A stretch of DNA of 64,000 nt, from the NCBI RefSeq assembly GCF_902148845.1, contig NW_021941229.1, positions 25,514,784 through 25,578,783 on the forward strand, in the 5' to 3' direction. Of this stretch, positions 1-13,600 are shown piece by piece (positions within the stretch are counted from its first letter, which is position 1; every line of letters begins with the position of its first letter). The position numbers and the translations under genes are program-made. This DNA is from Salarias fasciatus. Its lineage: Eukaryota > Chordata > Actinopteri > Blenniiformes > Blenniidae. The notes beneath the pieces are model-generated. The model had not been told where the DNA came from. It ran no database searches and saw only the letters and a list, made by a program, of their open reading frames with translations.

Positions 1-1120
1 ATGGGCTGTATCCGGGACACATCCAGACCACCCCGGTCCAGAAGGCCTTGCTGGCTGTCGGCTCAGGCGTGGCAGCGCTGCAGAACCCCTACAGACACGG
101 TGAGACCTTCATGTCTCAGCTCATGCCTCCATGCTCATGCTTTATGGCTGGGATGATTGTTCTCTGCCACAGTCATTAAACAGGCAGATGTTTTCTTATT
201 GTCTGGGCTGCGCCGTCCCCTGCTATGTGGTTCCTGCTGATATTTTAGAACCCTTATTGTTTTACAAAGAAACCTGACTCACATGAGAAAATCTTCCCAT
301 CAACAGAAAGTGGAGCAGCAGAACTTCTGAGTGGTTTCCAGTAACAGATTGACAATGAGAAACATGATCTCTGTTGAATTGAAGGTGCTCTTCTGAAGCC
401 TTTCATTTTCCACTACCGCCTCTGCAGCACTCAGAATCGTCCTCACAGGATGCTTCGGTGCCTCCTTCATAATCTGGAAGGCTTGATGACGTTAGGAGAA
501 ACTGATCGGCGGTCACATTGATCTGTACATATCTGAATTTCTGAGTCTTTTCCTGTTCAGTCTGTTCTGAAGCAGATCTGATCTGTGACTCATAAGAGTA
601 ACAACCAGCAGAACGGCGTCACGTTATCAGACCTACACAGTCTTACTAAAGGTCTGCTGGTCTCTGCCATAAGATCACCTCCTTGAGGAAGGAACAAAAA
701 GATCCATCTATGATCCAGGGAAGAGACTGACAACGGTTTACCGTTTATCAACGGTTTACGACACGACCTCATTTCATCATCCAACTTCAACGGACAGCGT
801 GACTCCAGGAAGATAAGACGTTCCTGTTTGACTGGAAGACGTTTACAACTGTTTAACATCTCAATGCCAAACTTTTCTTAAACGAAAACACATAAACGAT
901 GCGTTTTCACTGGAAACGTCATGTGCATGAGCTGAACCAGTTCAACACAACAAGAAAAAGGAGGAAAAAAGCTTCGAACAACATTTCTGCCAGCTTCCTG
1001 CTGATTAAAGCAGTCTGCCTGTGGTCCTCGCTGTTCCGGCAGTCCGGGACGGTACGTGAGGTTTTTCCTCAGACTGGAACAAATTGCTCATTCTCAAGGT
1101 TTTATTCCCTGGAGGGAGAA

Positions 1121-1151
<31 letters not shown>

Positions 1152-3882
1152 CGAAAGTGTCCTGACAACAGAAATGAGAGTAAATATGCTCTGAAACCAA
1201 ACGGGACAGCGAGTCGACACCTGTCAGTCACTATTCTGATCTGAAAATCTCTCCTCCTTCCTCTTATTCAGGATGTTATTTTTTTTCTTCTAATTAATAG
1301 TGTGTTTTGATGACTTGGAGAAACTCCCCTGGAATAAACTGAGCAGCTGTTTATGGAGCCGTGCTTCCTCTACGGTCAGCAGCTGGTTTGTCTTTACTGG
1401 AAGCCAATCAGACACTTTCACATGAAGGTGAAGAATAAAGTTCTACTTTTAGTCAAGTCTTTTTTTTCTTTTTTTTCTTTTTTTTTTTTTTTTACCGTAA
1501 ATCAAGCATCTATTTAAAAGACGGTCAAGAAGTGAGACTGTCATCCTCTCAGATTCCTCAAGTTAGAATCAATCGGTTATTCTGGTGAAACTGCAGATCA
1601 GCAGGTGTTTTCACCTCTTCAGGGAGAAGTGGACGAAATCTGAGCTCTGGGAGGTAAATCTGATCGACCCCGCGGCCTGAGATCCGCTCTCGGATCGGTT
1701 TGTGAGGATACATCCACAGACTGTAGTGAGTGTGTCCCTGTGGCCTTTTCAGACATGGTCGCCGTTCTCGGGGAAACGACGGGGCACCTGGCGCTGACGG
1801 CCCTCCGGGACCGGATGAGAGACGACCCAGAGGGCTACGCCGTCCTGACGTGAGTCCCGCTCGCTTCATGTCCAGACGAACTCTGCGTCTCGTCCGTTCA
1901 CCCCGTTATGAACCCCGGCGTTTAGAGAGAGGCCAAGGATCCGCCTGTCCACGCTCGACCTCACCAAGATGGCGGCGCTGCCAGACGGCTCCTTCGGGAG
2001 GGAGTACCTGCGTTTCCTGGAAGAAAACGTAAACGCGGCGGCGCCGTCCGAGCTAACGGGCAGGATCCCGCTCCCGCTCTGACCCCTGCGACCTCTGTGT
2101 TTGTGGAACTCCCCTCAGAACGTGACGCCCGACTCCAGAGCCGACGTGAGGTTTGTGGACGACGAGGAGCTGGCCTACGTGATGCAGCGGTACCGGGAGG
2201 TGCACGACCTGCTGCACACGCTGCTGGGCATGCCCACCAACATGCTGGGTGAGGCGGGTCAAAGGTCACGTCCGCAGCGACAGGAGCTAAATCCAGAGGC
2301 TCCACATTCTGCTGCACGCTTGTTTCCACCAATATCCTGGATTTCAAACCCGATCCGTCATATTTTAATCTCAACGTTAAGTTTTGTTGATGATTCATGA
2401 GTTACTGCGTGAGGATCGGTTTCATCCTGCTGCGGTTCAGTGTTCGCGCTCTGCTGGTTTCTCTCTTCTGTTTCTCGCTTGGTTCAGTGCAAACTGTTCC
2501 TCTGAGTTTCTGTTGCTGCGTCTCGCCGCCGGTTTCCAGGTGAGGTGGCGGTGAAGTGGTTCGAGGCGGCGCAGACGGGGCTTCCCATGTGCGCGCTCGG
2601 CGCCGCGCTGGGGCCGCTGCGGCTCAACGCCAGGTAGGTCTAAAGGACGCCCGGCACGTTACGGACGCTGCACAGACTGGCGGCGCTCCACGTTCCCGTG
2701 ACGACCGCGTGCATAGCGCCACGTTTCCATGACGACCGCGTGCAGAGCGTTGCGTTCCCGTGGCTGCAGAAACCCGAGACCCCGTCACACGAGCGGCTGC
2801 AGCCTTCACCGGACCAGTCGGGGGTCTGATCAGCGGAGCTGGGCACAGCTTTCAAAACATTTCCGTGTAAACGAGAAACATTTCTGAAGTTTGTTTTTCA
2901 CTTGAAGTGTCGTCATGGAAACGGGGCTGAAAACAGCACTGATGGAAATCATCCTGAAAGCTGCGTGGTTTTTGTTTGTTCCCTGGTTTTTTGGTTTTTT
3001 TTTTTCAAACTTGCAAATTTTTTTTTTTTTACACAAATCTGAAGCATAAACGAAAAGAAAGAAGCAAAAAAAACCACCCTATTTTACTCCTACCCCCCGA
3101 GTGCCGCCACATCCTGTGTGTACAGTCATCACACTCCTCCAGTCTGACATTAGCAGGTCTGAAATGTTCGCTCTGAGCACATTTACCACCGAACAACCTC
3201 TTATTTATCAATCATGATCCGTCCAAGAATCGGTTCACATGAAGCCTCATCGAACGTCAAAACTGTAACAACCAGCTCTGCGTCTTACGCTGAGAGGAGT
3301 ATTTTGAGTCGAGTCTTCGTTTCCCCCAGACTGGCTCGAAACTTTTATTATTTCTGTGAAGGAAGTGTCGTCACTGAAGAGAGTCATGTTGAAACCAGTG
3401 AAGAGTTTCCCTCAGTCCAGAGCTGACTGATGAGCTGCTGAATGACTTCATTCTGGTTCATTACTGAAGTATCACCTTTAGTTTAATTTTATTTCTAATG
3501 TAACAGATCACTCCTCTGAGGCTCTGAAGGGTCAGAGTTAGGGTCGGGGTCAGGTTTGGGTCGACTGCTCTGAAGACATTTGCTGAAAAAAAGAAATCAA
3601 CATTTTCTTTGAAATTGTTCCAGTTTCCTTGGTTTGGCCGGGTTACAGCCTCGTGCCGGCCGGTTTTGGCCCACGGGCCCTATGTTTGACGCCCCTGCTC
3701 ATCGGTTTGTTCTTCTATTGTGTTGTAACTGAGTGGCGGCGTCATTCGAGTGTGTGGGCGTGTGGGCGGAGGAGGAAACTCCACTGACGGCAGATTTCCT
3801 CTTCCTTGTCTGTAAATGATCTGGTTTACCTAAACGTCCTTCTGTTCAGGTCAGTGGGAACTTCCTCCACTGATCCGTCTGT

Positions 3883-3914
<32 letters not shown>

Positions 3915-4092
3915 CAGCCGGCTGCAGACCCTGCTCACCTCGCTGGGGCCCTGGGCCCTGCGGAGCGGCCGGCAGGCCCGCTGCGTCCTCAGCGTCTTCT
4001 ACGAGCGGCGCTGGGAGCAGAACACGGAGGAGCTGCGAGAGGAGCTCCGCATCCCGCCGCCGCCCGCCTCGCTCGCCAGGAGGAGCAGCTGA
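1..4092 (+). CDS. coq4: COQ4, ubiquinone biosynthesis protein (3' part; 5' exons lie outside the window)
   Basis: Mitochondrial matrix protein of coenzyme Q synthesis, known as a scaffold of the CoQ complex and for removing the C1 carboxyl of CoQ precursors. Exons read as 1-99 (partial), 1753-1849, 1926-2028, 2119-2248, 2540-2633 and 3918-4092, all with GT-AG introns and matching phases; stop TGA at 4090-4092. About 230 residues are present. The metal-binding motif HDLLH followed by 11 residues and E is intact and is split by the intron after 2248. Conserved stretches such as [30 protein letters not shown] and YERRWEQ identify the family. The first readable residues, LYPGHIQ, match the start of the mature COQ4 domain, so only the mitochondrial targeting exon(s) should be missing upstream. 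The last intron ends in an almost pure run of about 30 C just before the acceptor. No frame breaks were seen. Confidence 0.96.
3650..3697. repeat. end fragment of a hAT-like element in the last COQ4 intron
   Basis: The stretch reads GGCCCACGGGCCCTATGTTT then GACGCCCCTG. This is the terminal inverted repeat of a family whose other end, CAGGGGTGTCAAACAT, is seen at 4437. Only the terminus remains. Related ends occur at 12000, 16520, 36885 and 44455. Confidence 0.6.
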
Positions 4093-4228
4093 GGGGCCGG
4101 CGCCGGCTGAGGAGGCGTCCCGATGCCCCAGAGCGACCGGTGACGGCGGCGATCCGCCGTCTGGTTCTTTCCTCCGGTCTGGTTCTACAGACTGAACTCT
4201 GTTCTCTTCTTTTCTTTACTGGAATGGA

Positions 4229-4234
4229 AATAAA
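4229..4234 (+). promoter_or_regulatory. COQ4 polyadenylation signal
   Basis: AATAAA lies about 137 bases after the COQ4 stop and is followed within 25-60 bases by GT-rich sequence, the usual downstream element. It is the first canonical signal after the stop. Confidence 0.75.
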
Positions 4235-4436
4235 TGTCTGTTGTGTTCTGAAGTGTGTGTGTGGGTGTGTGTGTGTGTGTTGGATGTTATCTGGTGACTC
4301 TGATGACCTAAGGTCAGCCCCAGGCCCGTGACCAGTCAGCCGTAATATTATGACCCCAGGGAGAGCATGTGAGCTTCACTTGATCAATAGTTTTAATCGA
4401 TACACTAACCTGACAGTGAGTCAGCCATGCCCAGGG

Positions 4437-4830
4437 CAGGGGTGTCAAACATAAAGCCCGTGGGCCAAATTCAGCCCACAGAACATCAAGCAATTTGGAA
4501 AAAGCTTAAAAAAATAATCCACACAATCATTTTAAAAGCTGTCAAAACACTTAAAGTAATATTCCAGTTAAAGCTGAGCCTCGTTCCTGTTTCAAAACTA
4601 CATTTTGTGTTGGGAAATTATTCAAATCGACCTCTGACCTCTGTGGTAACTCCAAGCATCACCTGCTTCAGACTGATTGTTGCTGTTTTAGGATGTCAGA
4701 AGTTTATGAAAAGTACAAACATTGTAAACACAGGATTAATGGCACATTTATGTTCCTCAATATCCCACTTTTATTCAAATAACTCATCACAACATGCAGC
4801 CATAACCACAAATTTAGTCCAAAATGAAAA
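4437..4830 (+). mobile_element. hAT-like non-autonomous element, 5' end clear, 3' end not found
   Basis: It starts CAGGGGTGTCAAACATAAAG and continues with GCCCGTGGGCCA, the signature of a widespread fish hAT-like repeat with 8-base target duplications. The body is AT-rich and has no coding content. The right end is not clear, so the end given is approximate. Confidence 0.55.
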
Positions 4831-4888
4831 ATAGGCATTAGCTCCTTTATTGTGAACTTCATGTTTAGATGTTTATTAAAATCTAAGA

Positions 4889-4924
<36 letters not shown>

Positions 4925-5995
4925 CCTTTTAATTACTCTAAAGCAATAAATCTAAGATGTTTTGGACTCTTTTTTTCGCTTTGAATGAACAGTAATGTTG
5001 GAGGTGATGTGCTGCTGCCATCTGGTGGTCAGAAGCTGAACTGCAGCCTTGGGGGCTGTGATTACTCTCAGGTGTGAGTAGTTTATCTCCTCCTCCTCCC
5101 AGACTCCAGAAAAAGACCAACATGAGGAAGAGTTCCCGCACAAGCTGAGTTCAAATCTATCTTTGTTTTTACTGCATCAGAGAGTTAATATATGAGTAAG
5201 AATTTGACCTTTTGATGAACTATCCTGTAACAACACGTGACAAGCCTGATATTTAAATGAAATGTTTTTAATGTGTCTCAGTTCTCATGCGGCTGGAAGT
5301 TAAAAAAAAAAATCCAGCAGGTTCAGAATAAATTGTCAAAATCTGGAAAAGATTTTCATGTAGACCCATTTCTACATCTGATCACCGGGCTGAAGTGCGC
5401 CCCTAGTGGTCAAATCAAATATGTTTTTGCGAAAATCCTTTTTTTATCCTTCCCTTTAATTCTCTGAGATTCTGGATTTTGGGTTTTCGTGCTCGCAGAG
5501 GGAGAAAATGGAAACCGCACAGAAAATGACCTAAACCAAGTGTTGGACAGAGAGGTGAGCGTTCAAACCACTGCACCACCGCGCACATCCCACAACCCGA
5601 GAAACAAACCAGGCTTTTAAAAAATGTTTTCATTAAATTGTTTAATGGAGACAAAACATAGAAAAAGTTTTTTTGTTTTTTTGTTTTTTTTACAAAATTG
5701 TTTCTTTATCCCAGAACATTCTTAAAACAACTGATCAATGGCTGTTTTTTTTTTCTGTTTGTTTTAAAAAATGTCATGTTACTGACCTAACTGATTATAC
5801 ATTCATTACAGATATCTCAATCACCATCAGTCAGACCAGTCACTACGGTAACACTATAAAACAATCAGCTTATAAACACATTCACAACTTGGTAAAACAA
5901 GCAAATAAAATCAAACTAAATTCAATAAATAGAAAAAATGAAGACGCCCAACATGAATATCTACTAGCATTTACTTTAAAGACGTTTTTCTATAA

Positions 5996-6216
5996 CAGGG
6001 TGTCAAACTTGAAGCTATTTTACACCACTAAAAATAACCCGATTGCTTCTATTTTTTTTAAAATGGTCAACTTGTTCATGTTTTTCAACAATTAAAATTA
6101 AATGGAATTTTTTAAAATGAATTTTAGAATAAAACCAAACTATTTTAGTGGATCAAATATTTCTATTAGATGAATTGTCCTCCAGTCAAAGTGGACTAAA
6201 CACACTCTGACCCCTG
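5996..6216. mobile_element. short hAT-like element with CAGGG termini
   Basis: Left terminus CAGGGTGTCA and right terminus TGACCCCTG are inverted copies about 220 bases apart. The flanks, TATAA and TTATA, are palindromic, so a target duplication cannot be defined. There is no coding potential. It may be an internally deleted relative of the element at 4437. Confidence 0.4.
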
Positions 6217-6435
6217 TTATAGCCCTTCATGTTCATGATAATACAATATTGAATGTTTGTCTACTTTTGTTTTTGCTCCAGGAACAGCAGCTTTCCAGGG
6301 AATGAGGCTGGTGTCAAACTACGGCCACTGGATCCATCATGGCAGCCAGCAGGCCTCAAAGGTACGGCGGGATTTGTTTTATTTCTTAGACTTATAGAAA
6401 TAAGCTAATAAGGAGCAGTGATAACCAGCCTGTAC

Positions 6436-6500
6436 TGTGGGTTAGTGGGTAGAGCAGGCGGGCTTTTCAGGACGACCGGTTCGATTCCGGCTAAGTGATG
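6436..6500 (+). repeat. tRNA-derived SINE head fragment
   Basis: An A-box-like GTTAGTGGGTAGAGCAGG is followed 20-30 bases later by a B-box-like GGTTCGATTCC, the internal pol III promoter layout of tRNA-derived SINEs. It does not fold as a complete tRNA and has no acceptor stem, so it is not called as a tRNA gene. Confidence 0.5.
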
Positions 6501-6650
6501 AAGATGCTCATTAGGCGTGAGGTCTGGGTCCGATCCGATCAGGAATCAAGACCGATATGGAGCTTTTTTGAACCGAGGGGCTTCATGAAGATCAATAAAC
6601 GCCAGGAGTCCGTTGAAGCGTGTGTGTGTGTGTGCGTGTGCGTGTGTGTG

Positions 6651-7421
6651 TCAGTGCACTATGGTGATGCTGCGGTCCGTCACGGCGAAGGCGGCCAGCA
6701 GCGGCGCGCTGAAGCGCTGCTGGACGGCGTGCAGCACGGCGGCGGAGTCGGGCTCGTAGAACAGCAGGGTGTGGCTGTCCCAGTCCAGCAGCAGGCCGAT
6801 GCGGCCGGGCCGCCGCACCAGCGGCAGCGGCACCTTGGCGCCGGCGTGGCAGAAGGAGTACTCCCCGTCGTAGTGCGACAGCACCCAGGACTGGCCGTTG
6901 TGGCCCAGCCGGGCCTGGTTCCCCGAGCCCTTGCGCTCCAGCGCGGCGTAGCACACGCCCACCTTGAAGGCGCCGCTCTGGCCCACGTCCACCACCCAGC
7001 TGTGGGTCCCGGACGACATGGCCGGCGAGCCCAGCGCGTTGGGCCAGTAGTCGAAGCGGGCGGGGTCGTAGCAGGGCGACTGGCGGGGCTTCCGGTGCAG
7101 GAAGGTCAAAGTGCACGAGTCCTCGGAGACGGACAGCAGGGGGCTCACGGTGCGCCGGTCGAACTTCAGCTGAGGGGAGCCGCGCGCTGCGGGGGGGGGG
7201 GGGAGGGGGGGGGGGGGGGGGAGACAGACATCAGGACACACTTCTCTTCACCGATTGGACGGAAACGAGGCTTCAGGCGGAGCGGCGGACAGACCGGAGG
7301 GGCCCAGCAGGACCGCCGTGGTCCACAGCGCCCGCAGCAGCTGGCTGTGGCTGCAGCCCGGGTTCAGGCTCAGCTGCTCGGTGTCGCACGGCTCGCCCAC
7401 CCCCTCGCTCTCCTCCACCCT

Positions 7422-7476
<55 letters not shown>

Positions 7477-10400
7477 GTCACATCTCTAACGTGGGCCAGG
7501 AAGGAGAGAATCTGCCCGGTGACTCGCAGAAGGACTCGCCTCTCATCGATCTCCTGGACGCTGGTCTGAAACGAGACGGAACCGATTCAGACTTTTCAAC
7601 AGATTTAGATTAAACTGTAAATTTCATTTCACATCTGGAACATGAACAATGTGCACATTAAACTAGCATTTTTATATTGATAAAAACAGTCATTTCAAAC
7701 ATGCAATATTGTTTTTTTGAGCTGAAACTGCTCAGTTATGTGTGATTTCGGTCATGTAGGTTCTTTTGAGCAGATTTTATTACAGTCAAGTGCGACATGA
7801 AGTTGTTTATAACTCTTAAAAAAACTTTAGGGTTAAAATGACAATATTCCAAGTTGTACCTTTCACATTCCTTTCTCAATTTTTTTTTAAAGAAGTTTGA
7901 ACATAAGCACACGAACTGCTGCATTTAAAATTAATATACTGACCCAATACTTGTAGTAAAAGTCATATTAGAGACATGCAGTGTGTGATTTTCATCAGTT
8001 TGATGCTCTTTAAACAGACTAACTGAGAAGAATAGATCATTTTAACTGTTTTTTTTTTCTTTTTTAATGTTGAGGTTGAAATGTTCCTTTTCTATAGAAG
8101 CCCATTTCCACCACTTGAAAAAGAAAAACACGCACATGGTATGTCATTACTATGAGATAGTAAGTCGAAACTATGAGATAATAACATCCGCGCACATGCC
8201 CCAGCACGGCCGCTTCCTGTATGAAGATTGTACTGACTTGATCTTGATCTGAGCTGCTGAGGGGCTGCTCCCGGAAACATCTAGTGGACGCGTCATCCGT
8301 GGCTTTTCCAAAGAAGCCAAAGTCCATTTATGTTCAGAAACGTATTTATTTTGCACGTAGTGATATTATCCATAACTTCTGTGCAAAACCAGAGAGAAAC
8401 AGCTCGAAGTGAGGCCACGAAACAGCGGTCGAAAAAAACTCTCGGTAAGCTGCGTACCTGATGGGTAATCAGCACTTCTTAAAGGATAAGTTCGGTTTAA
8501 ACAGTTTTCTCGTTGTTTATAGAACGAAGTAGAACAATATACTCAGCCAGAAGGGTTTTCTGATCCAAACAGTGCTTCAGGAGAAATTTAGATCCAAAAT
8601 CGAGCTGCAGACCTCCGTGTACTGAGAGCCAATGGGGCATGCGTGGCGCCGGCTCCCAAAACGGCTTCAATCGTCCAAAAACTCATTAGTTTCACCAATA
8701 TGTCTGCAGCACTGTTTGGATCAGAAAAGCCTTCTGGGCGTGTGTATTGTTCTACTTCGTTCTATAGACAACGTGAAAACTGCTTAAACCGAACTCATCC
8801 TTTAAGTCACGCGTCACTCGCTGTCTGTACGCGCCGCCTACAGTGGAGACCCGGTACAACGCGCTCTCAGAAAGATCTGTCGCGTTGGGTTTCAAACTGC
8901 CTGCAGCCATCAGCAGCTGTTGGTAGTGACCACAGGTTTCCAGATGCAGTTGAAGTTGCCACCTCAGCCATGTTACAGTTTCATCCTTTCGTTTCATCCT
9001 TTCCAACTCAGAGCCGCTTCTTGCTTAAAATCCATTCCAGGGTGTGTTTGCGTCATATAAAACCATGTGAATCAGCAAGCACATCAAGTATTTCACTTAT
9101 TCCAGCCATGCTTAAAGTAGTTCTCAATGTACTCACAATCTGCTTCTGTGTTCATTTGAAATGCGGAGGTCACATCGACAACGACAAGATACTTTTGACT
9201 TGTGCAAAAGTATCGCACGGTGAGTGACTGACTATCTCATAATTTCGACTTACTATCTCATAATAATGACATGCCGTGTGTGTGTTTTTCTTTTTCAAGT
9301 GGCGGAAATGGGCTTCCATAATAACTTTCTTGGATAACATTACTTGTCATAAAAGTCATATTTCAAGGAGTTTTCAGAGTTTAAACTGATCAGTTTTGTG
9401 TGATTCGATGCTCTTCAGCAGATTTCCTTCTACATAAAACAGACTTAAAAGTGTTTATACCGCAGTTTCAACACTAAAATGTTCACTTCTAAAGAGTTAA
9501 GCACAACACACACACACACACACACACACACGCGTGCGGGCCTCTCACCACCAGCTGTGCGTCGGGCGTGTGTGTGAGCGTGTGCACCAGGTGTGAGCGT
9601 GTCTGCGACAGGCTGGCCAGCGCCTGGCTCCAGTGGGCGCGCTGGGTGAGCAGGCACTGCTCCACCCGCTCCTCCTCGCGGTGCACCTCCTCCAGGAGGC
9701 GCTGCTCCTCCTCCTCCAGGGCCTCCCGCGCCGCGCCCACCCGGGCCAGGACCTGCTCCCGGGCCCGGCTGGCCGCCGCCTGGACCCCGCGGGACACACA
9801 GCCACAGAGACACTTTTAGAACAGTTTTCTTCAGATTCATCATGCATGCTCTGCAACACAACAAAAGAAACTTTGAAGTTTAGATTTAAATGTTACTACT
9901 GCTCTGTTGTACCTGTCTGGACCAAAAAGGAGGAATCTGTTTTAAAGAACCAGCTGAAGACAGAACCTGCAGAGTTGTTTCTATATTATAACAGATTATT
10001 TTGGATTTGAACAACTTTTTAATTACCTTATTTTATTCCACTTTTCAGGCCTAAATTGTTCTCCACTTTAAGTTTGTTTCTCTGAATAGTACTGTGTGTT
10101 GCAACACATGCATGTGCATATGTGTGTGTGTGTGTGTGTGTGTGTGCGGATTTGATGACAGTAAAAAGTATAAATAAGAAAAAAGTTACAGGTTAGGTTA
10201 AAAAACATGAATTAAGAGGAAACAATTCAACTTAAGGAAAAAAAAAAGAAAAAAATTAAATATCACTAAAGTCAAAAGAAGAATAAATTAAGTTAAAAGA
10301 ATTATAACTTAAGTATAAAAAAAAGTATAAATTAAGTAAAAATATAAGCTAAGTAAATAAAAATCTAAATTTAGGAAACGTTTTTGAAAAAAAGTATTGA

Positions 10401-10534
10401 AGTACTTCTGAGTTTTATTTTATGATCTGAACGTTTGAAGAAAGACTGATTGCTGAAAGATTTGCTGAGTCTGCAGAAACGCCGCTGCAGGTACTGATAT
10501 GCATCGAGCAAACAGACGCTCACGTCATGAATTA

Positions 10535-10601
<67 letters not shown>

Positions 10602-13600
10602 CAGTAAAACCTGGAGCCTGACCATGTGAGAGAGTTCACAGTGCGGCTGGTTAATATTCAGAGGGTTTGTTTGTTGCTGCTGAAGAGCAGGAAGTCAGAC
10701 GTGACGTTGATACACTGTCACTCATCTGTGTGTGTGTGTGTGTGTGTGTGTGTCAGGCTGCTGTAAAGCTTCTCCATTGGCCGGTTTTAAAGCACGTGTC
10801 TCCAGTGTTTGAGTCTGATCAAATATTTGCAGATGAAAATAGAAAGCAGACTCGTCTTTCGGGAGGAAACACCTCCAGCGGGATGCAGATAGAAATCTGA
10901 CTGACTGACAGCCGACAGCACTGCCTTCCTGCAGCCTGTCTGCTGAGACATTACCGCTGCTGGAGGTGAATGTCTCTGTCTGAACCCTGAACCCTGAACC
11001 CTGAACCCTGCTTCAGCAGAAAGTCTCAGACACATTTGTCCGCCACATCAGTGGTTAATTTCGTAAAACCCTTATGCATTATTTTTGGGGAATTAATCAA
11101 TAATTAATGAATCAACTAAAAATGTGATAATTTGGGATTTGAAAGCAAATCACTAACTGTGTGTTTTCTTTACTCCCTTGCGTCCTGATCAAATCCAGCT
11201 CCACCCGTGACCTTTCACCTGTCACACATTCTTCCCACCAGGCGGTGAATCCAGGCCGGATTCCACGTTTCCTGTATTTCTCGGTGTGTTTTGGTTCCTG
11301 CCACGTCCCGGAGGCACGTCTGAGCTTCCAGACGAACCGGAGCAAGCGGCCGTGAAGCCGCCACACTGGTCGAGCCGGCTCGCTCTGGCCCGACGCCGAG
11401 GCCTCGCCGTCGCTCGCCCTCCCTCCCTCCCTCACCTGCAGGTTCTGCTCCTTGGCCGCCAGCGTGTGGTCGATGAACTTCTCGATCCGCAGCGCCTGCA
11501 GCTGGATCTTCTCACACACGTCCACCAGTCGGTTCTGTCGACACAAACACACACACACACACACACATTCAGTGACAGGGAAGCGGCCTGACAGGCATCA
11601 GCTGGATGCGCAACAAGAAAATCCTGTCTTCCCAAATACCGGCGGGAGGACTGAGCAGGGAAAGACCGGCGCAGCGTGAGACACGCCCAACAAACAATCG
11701 CTGCAAACACTCAACTGTCAACCGCTCTGCTTTCAGCGACGGCTTCAGGTCTGAAAAATCACTCTTTAAAGTGATGAATAAGTGTAAGGACAGATTTTAA
11801 GTCTTCAAAATGTGAATGAATTCAGCGTCCGCCTCCATTAAAGCAAGAATGTGGAGCTGATGGGCGACCGAGAGACGGACAGAAGACTGAGACACTGAAC
11901 TTAAAGTGCCTGAAAAAGATACTTTCAGTTGGGAAAAGTCTTCTTAATCTAGTTAAAAAATACAATAACAGTTTGCATGTAATTCAGTGGGAGCTCCATG
12001 GAGGAGTGTCAAACATGAGGCCCGTGGACCAAAACTGGCCCACAAGAGGCTCCAATCTGGTCCATCAACCTACGACAAAGACGACTGGTAAAATTTCAAG
12101 GAAAACCTTTCAAACAAATTTCTTCAGAATAGTGGACACGTGAAAGCTAACTAGCATTAGCCCCAAAGCCATCCTGTCAGGGGGAGTTTGTAAAAATACC
12201 CATAATGCAACAGTTTTTGTTTTTACTTTTTCCTGTTTTTTGAGCCAGAAGGTTTCATTAAAATTGGCTTTCTGTGGAGGTTGTTGTCATCGCAGAAAAA
12301 TTTACAATTTTATTTAATCACAGTTACTCTGCACCCCAACAAAGAAAAACAAAGTTTAAAATTAGCGTGTTTTTTGGCCCTATTTTACCCATCAGGCCCA
12401 CTCCAGATGAAATCAGACTGCATGCAGCCCGGCAGTGATGAGTGGAGAAGGTGTTCAAATCTCGGTCAGTTTTGTTTCTACAGAAGTGTTTCAGTCCAGG
12501 AATATTTGCTTTAAGAAATTATACAAACAAATGCAGCATTGCTGTGTTGATGCTGGAGGGCGTGGACGAGCCTCCGACATTTACAGGAACCCTCAATAAC
12601 TGAAATACTACAGTATTTTAAAAGCGCGTGTAAAACATGAACTCAAAGCGAGCGTGGCTCTTTTTTTCTGCAGGAACACTGAGCTGCAAAGCAGCATGTG
12701 AAAAACTAAACAAGACCTCAAATAGAAAAAAAGACTGATTACAAACTTTGCTGTGTATCTGTGACACTGTACGATCCACAAACTGAAAGATAAGCATCTA
12801 ATTTAAACAGCAGTGCTTACAGACTGTTTGTGAAACTGTTTTCTCTTTGTTTCTTTTACTAAATGAAACTAAACATATGTTGTGACACATGTAGAAATAA
12901 TTAATTCCAATATTCCTGTTAAGCCTTGTGTACTTTCACAAGTATCACTCAAAGTACATGAGATCTACTTTTTAAACCCACAAACCTCCTGAAGCTTACT
13001 CCAACAGTTCAGTGCTTTTATCTGAGTAATGCAGTTTTGTTTGTCATGTTTCACTTTGTCTCTTCTGTATATCAGAAATCAATTAAACAAAACACTCTAA
13101 TTAGTGGAAATAAGAAGTATTTTGGTGGTACTTCCTACCACACTTTCCTCTTTCTTAAAAATATCATAATGGAGGATCACTGCACTTGTTTTCAGCTTTT
13201 AATAAATTGTTTCTGAATATAAATCACTGCAAAACACTGTTAATACTACTTTCTTCCTTCCTGTCAGGATTGTGTGTCACTGTCAGGTTTTTCCATCCCT
13301 GCCTCTTGGTCATCACTGGAAATAAAAACTGCTTCTTAATTGACCTACCTGCTGAAATGCAATCAGTAAGAGTAAACTTCAGTAAAACTTCACAAAGAAT
13401 GCTGATTAACAGAAGGTAAAAACCAACAACTAATAGACAGGAGCAGTTTAAGCTATTTTGGTACCAAAAATGAAAGTACTATTGGATGCGCACGAGGATA
13501 AAGAACCAATATGTTTACTCCTAAAGCACCGTGACACACCAATTTAATCCATGTAGAACTTGAAAGTACCAAAATATTACAGTAAAGTAGGAAGATTTTC

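Larger units (their letters stand above)
4093..6650. other. spacer between COQ4 and BSPRY, repeat remnants
   Basis: The convergent spacer between two 3' ends holds a GT-rich tract near 4255-4282, hAT-like remnants at 4437 and 5996, long T runs near 4890-4920 and 5668-5692, and a tRNA-like SINE scrap at 6436. Open frames here, for instance 4427-4834 and 5673-6095, are AT-rich, lie over repeat sequence and resemble no protein I know. Confidence 0.6.

Noticed and set aside
6495-7613. 372-residue plus-strand frame over the BSPRY 3' exons
   Set aside because: It is antisense to the SPRY and upstream exons, runs through (CA)n and lacks any plus-strand gene signal.
10982-11011. Tandem TGAACCC units considered as a telomeric relic
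   Set aside because: Only four units, and the unit is not the vertebrate telomere repeat.
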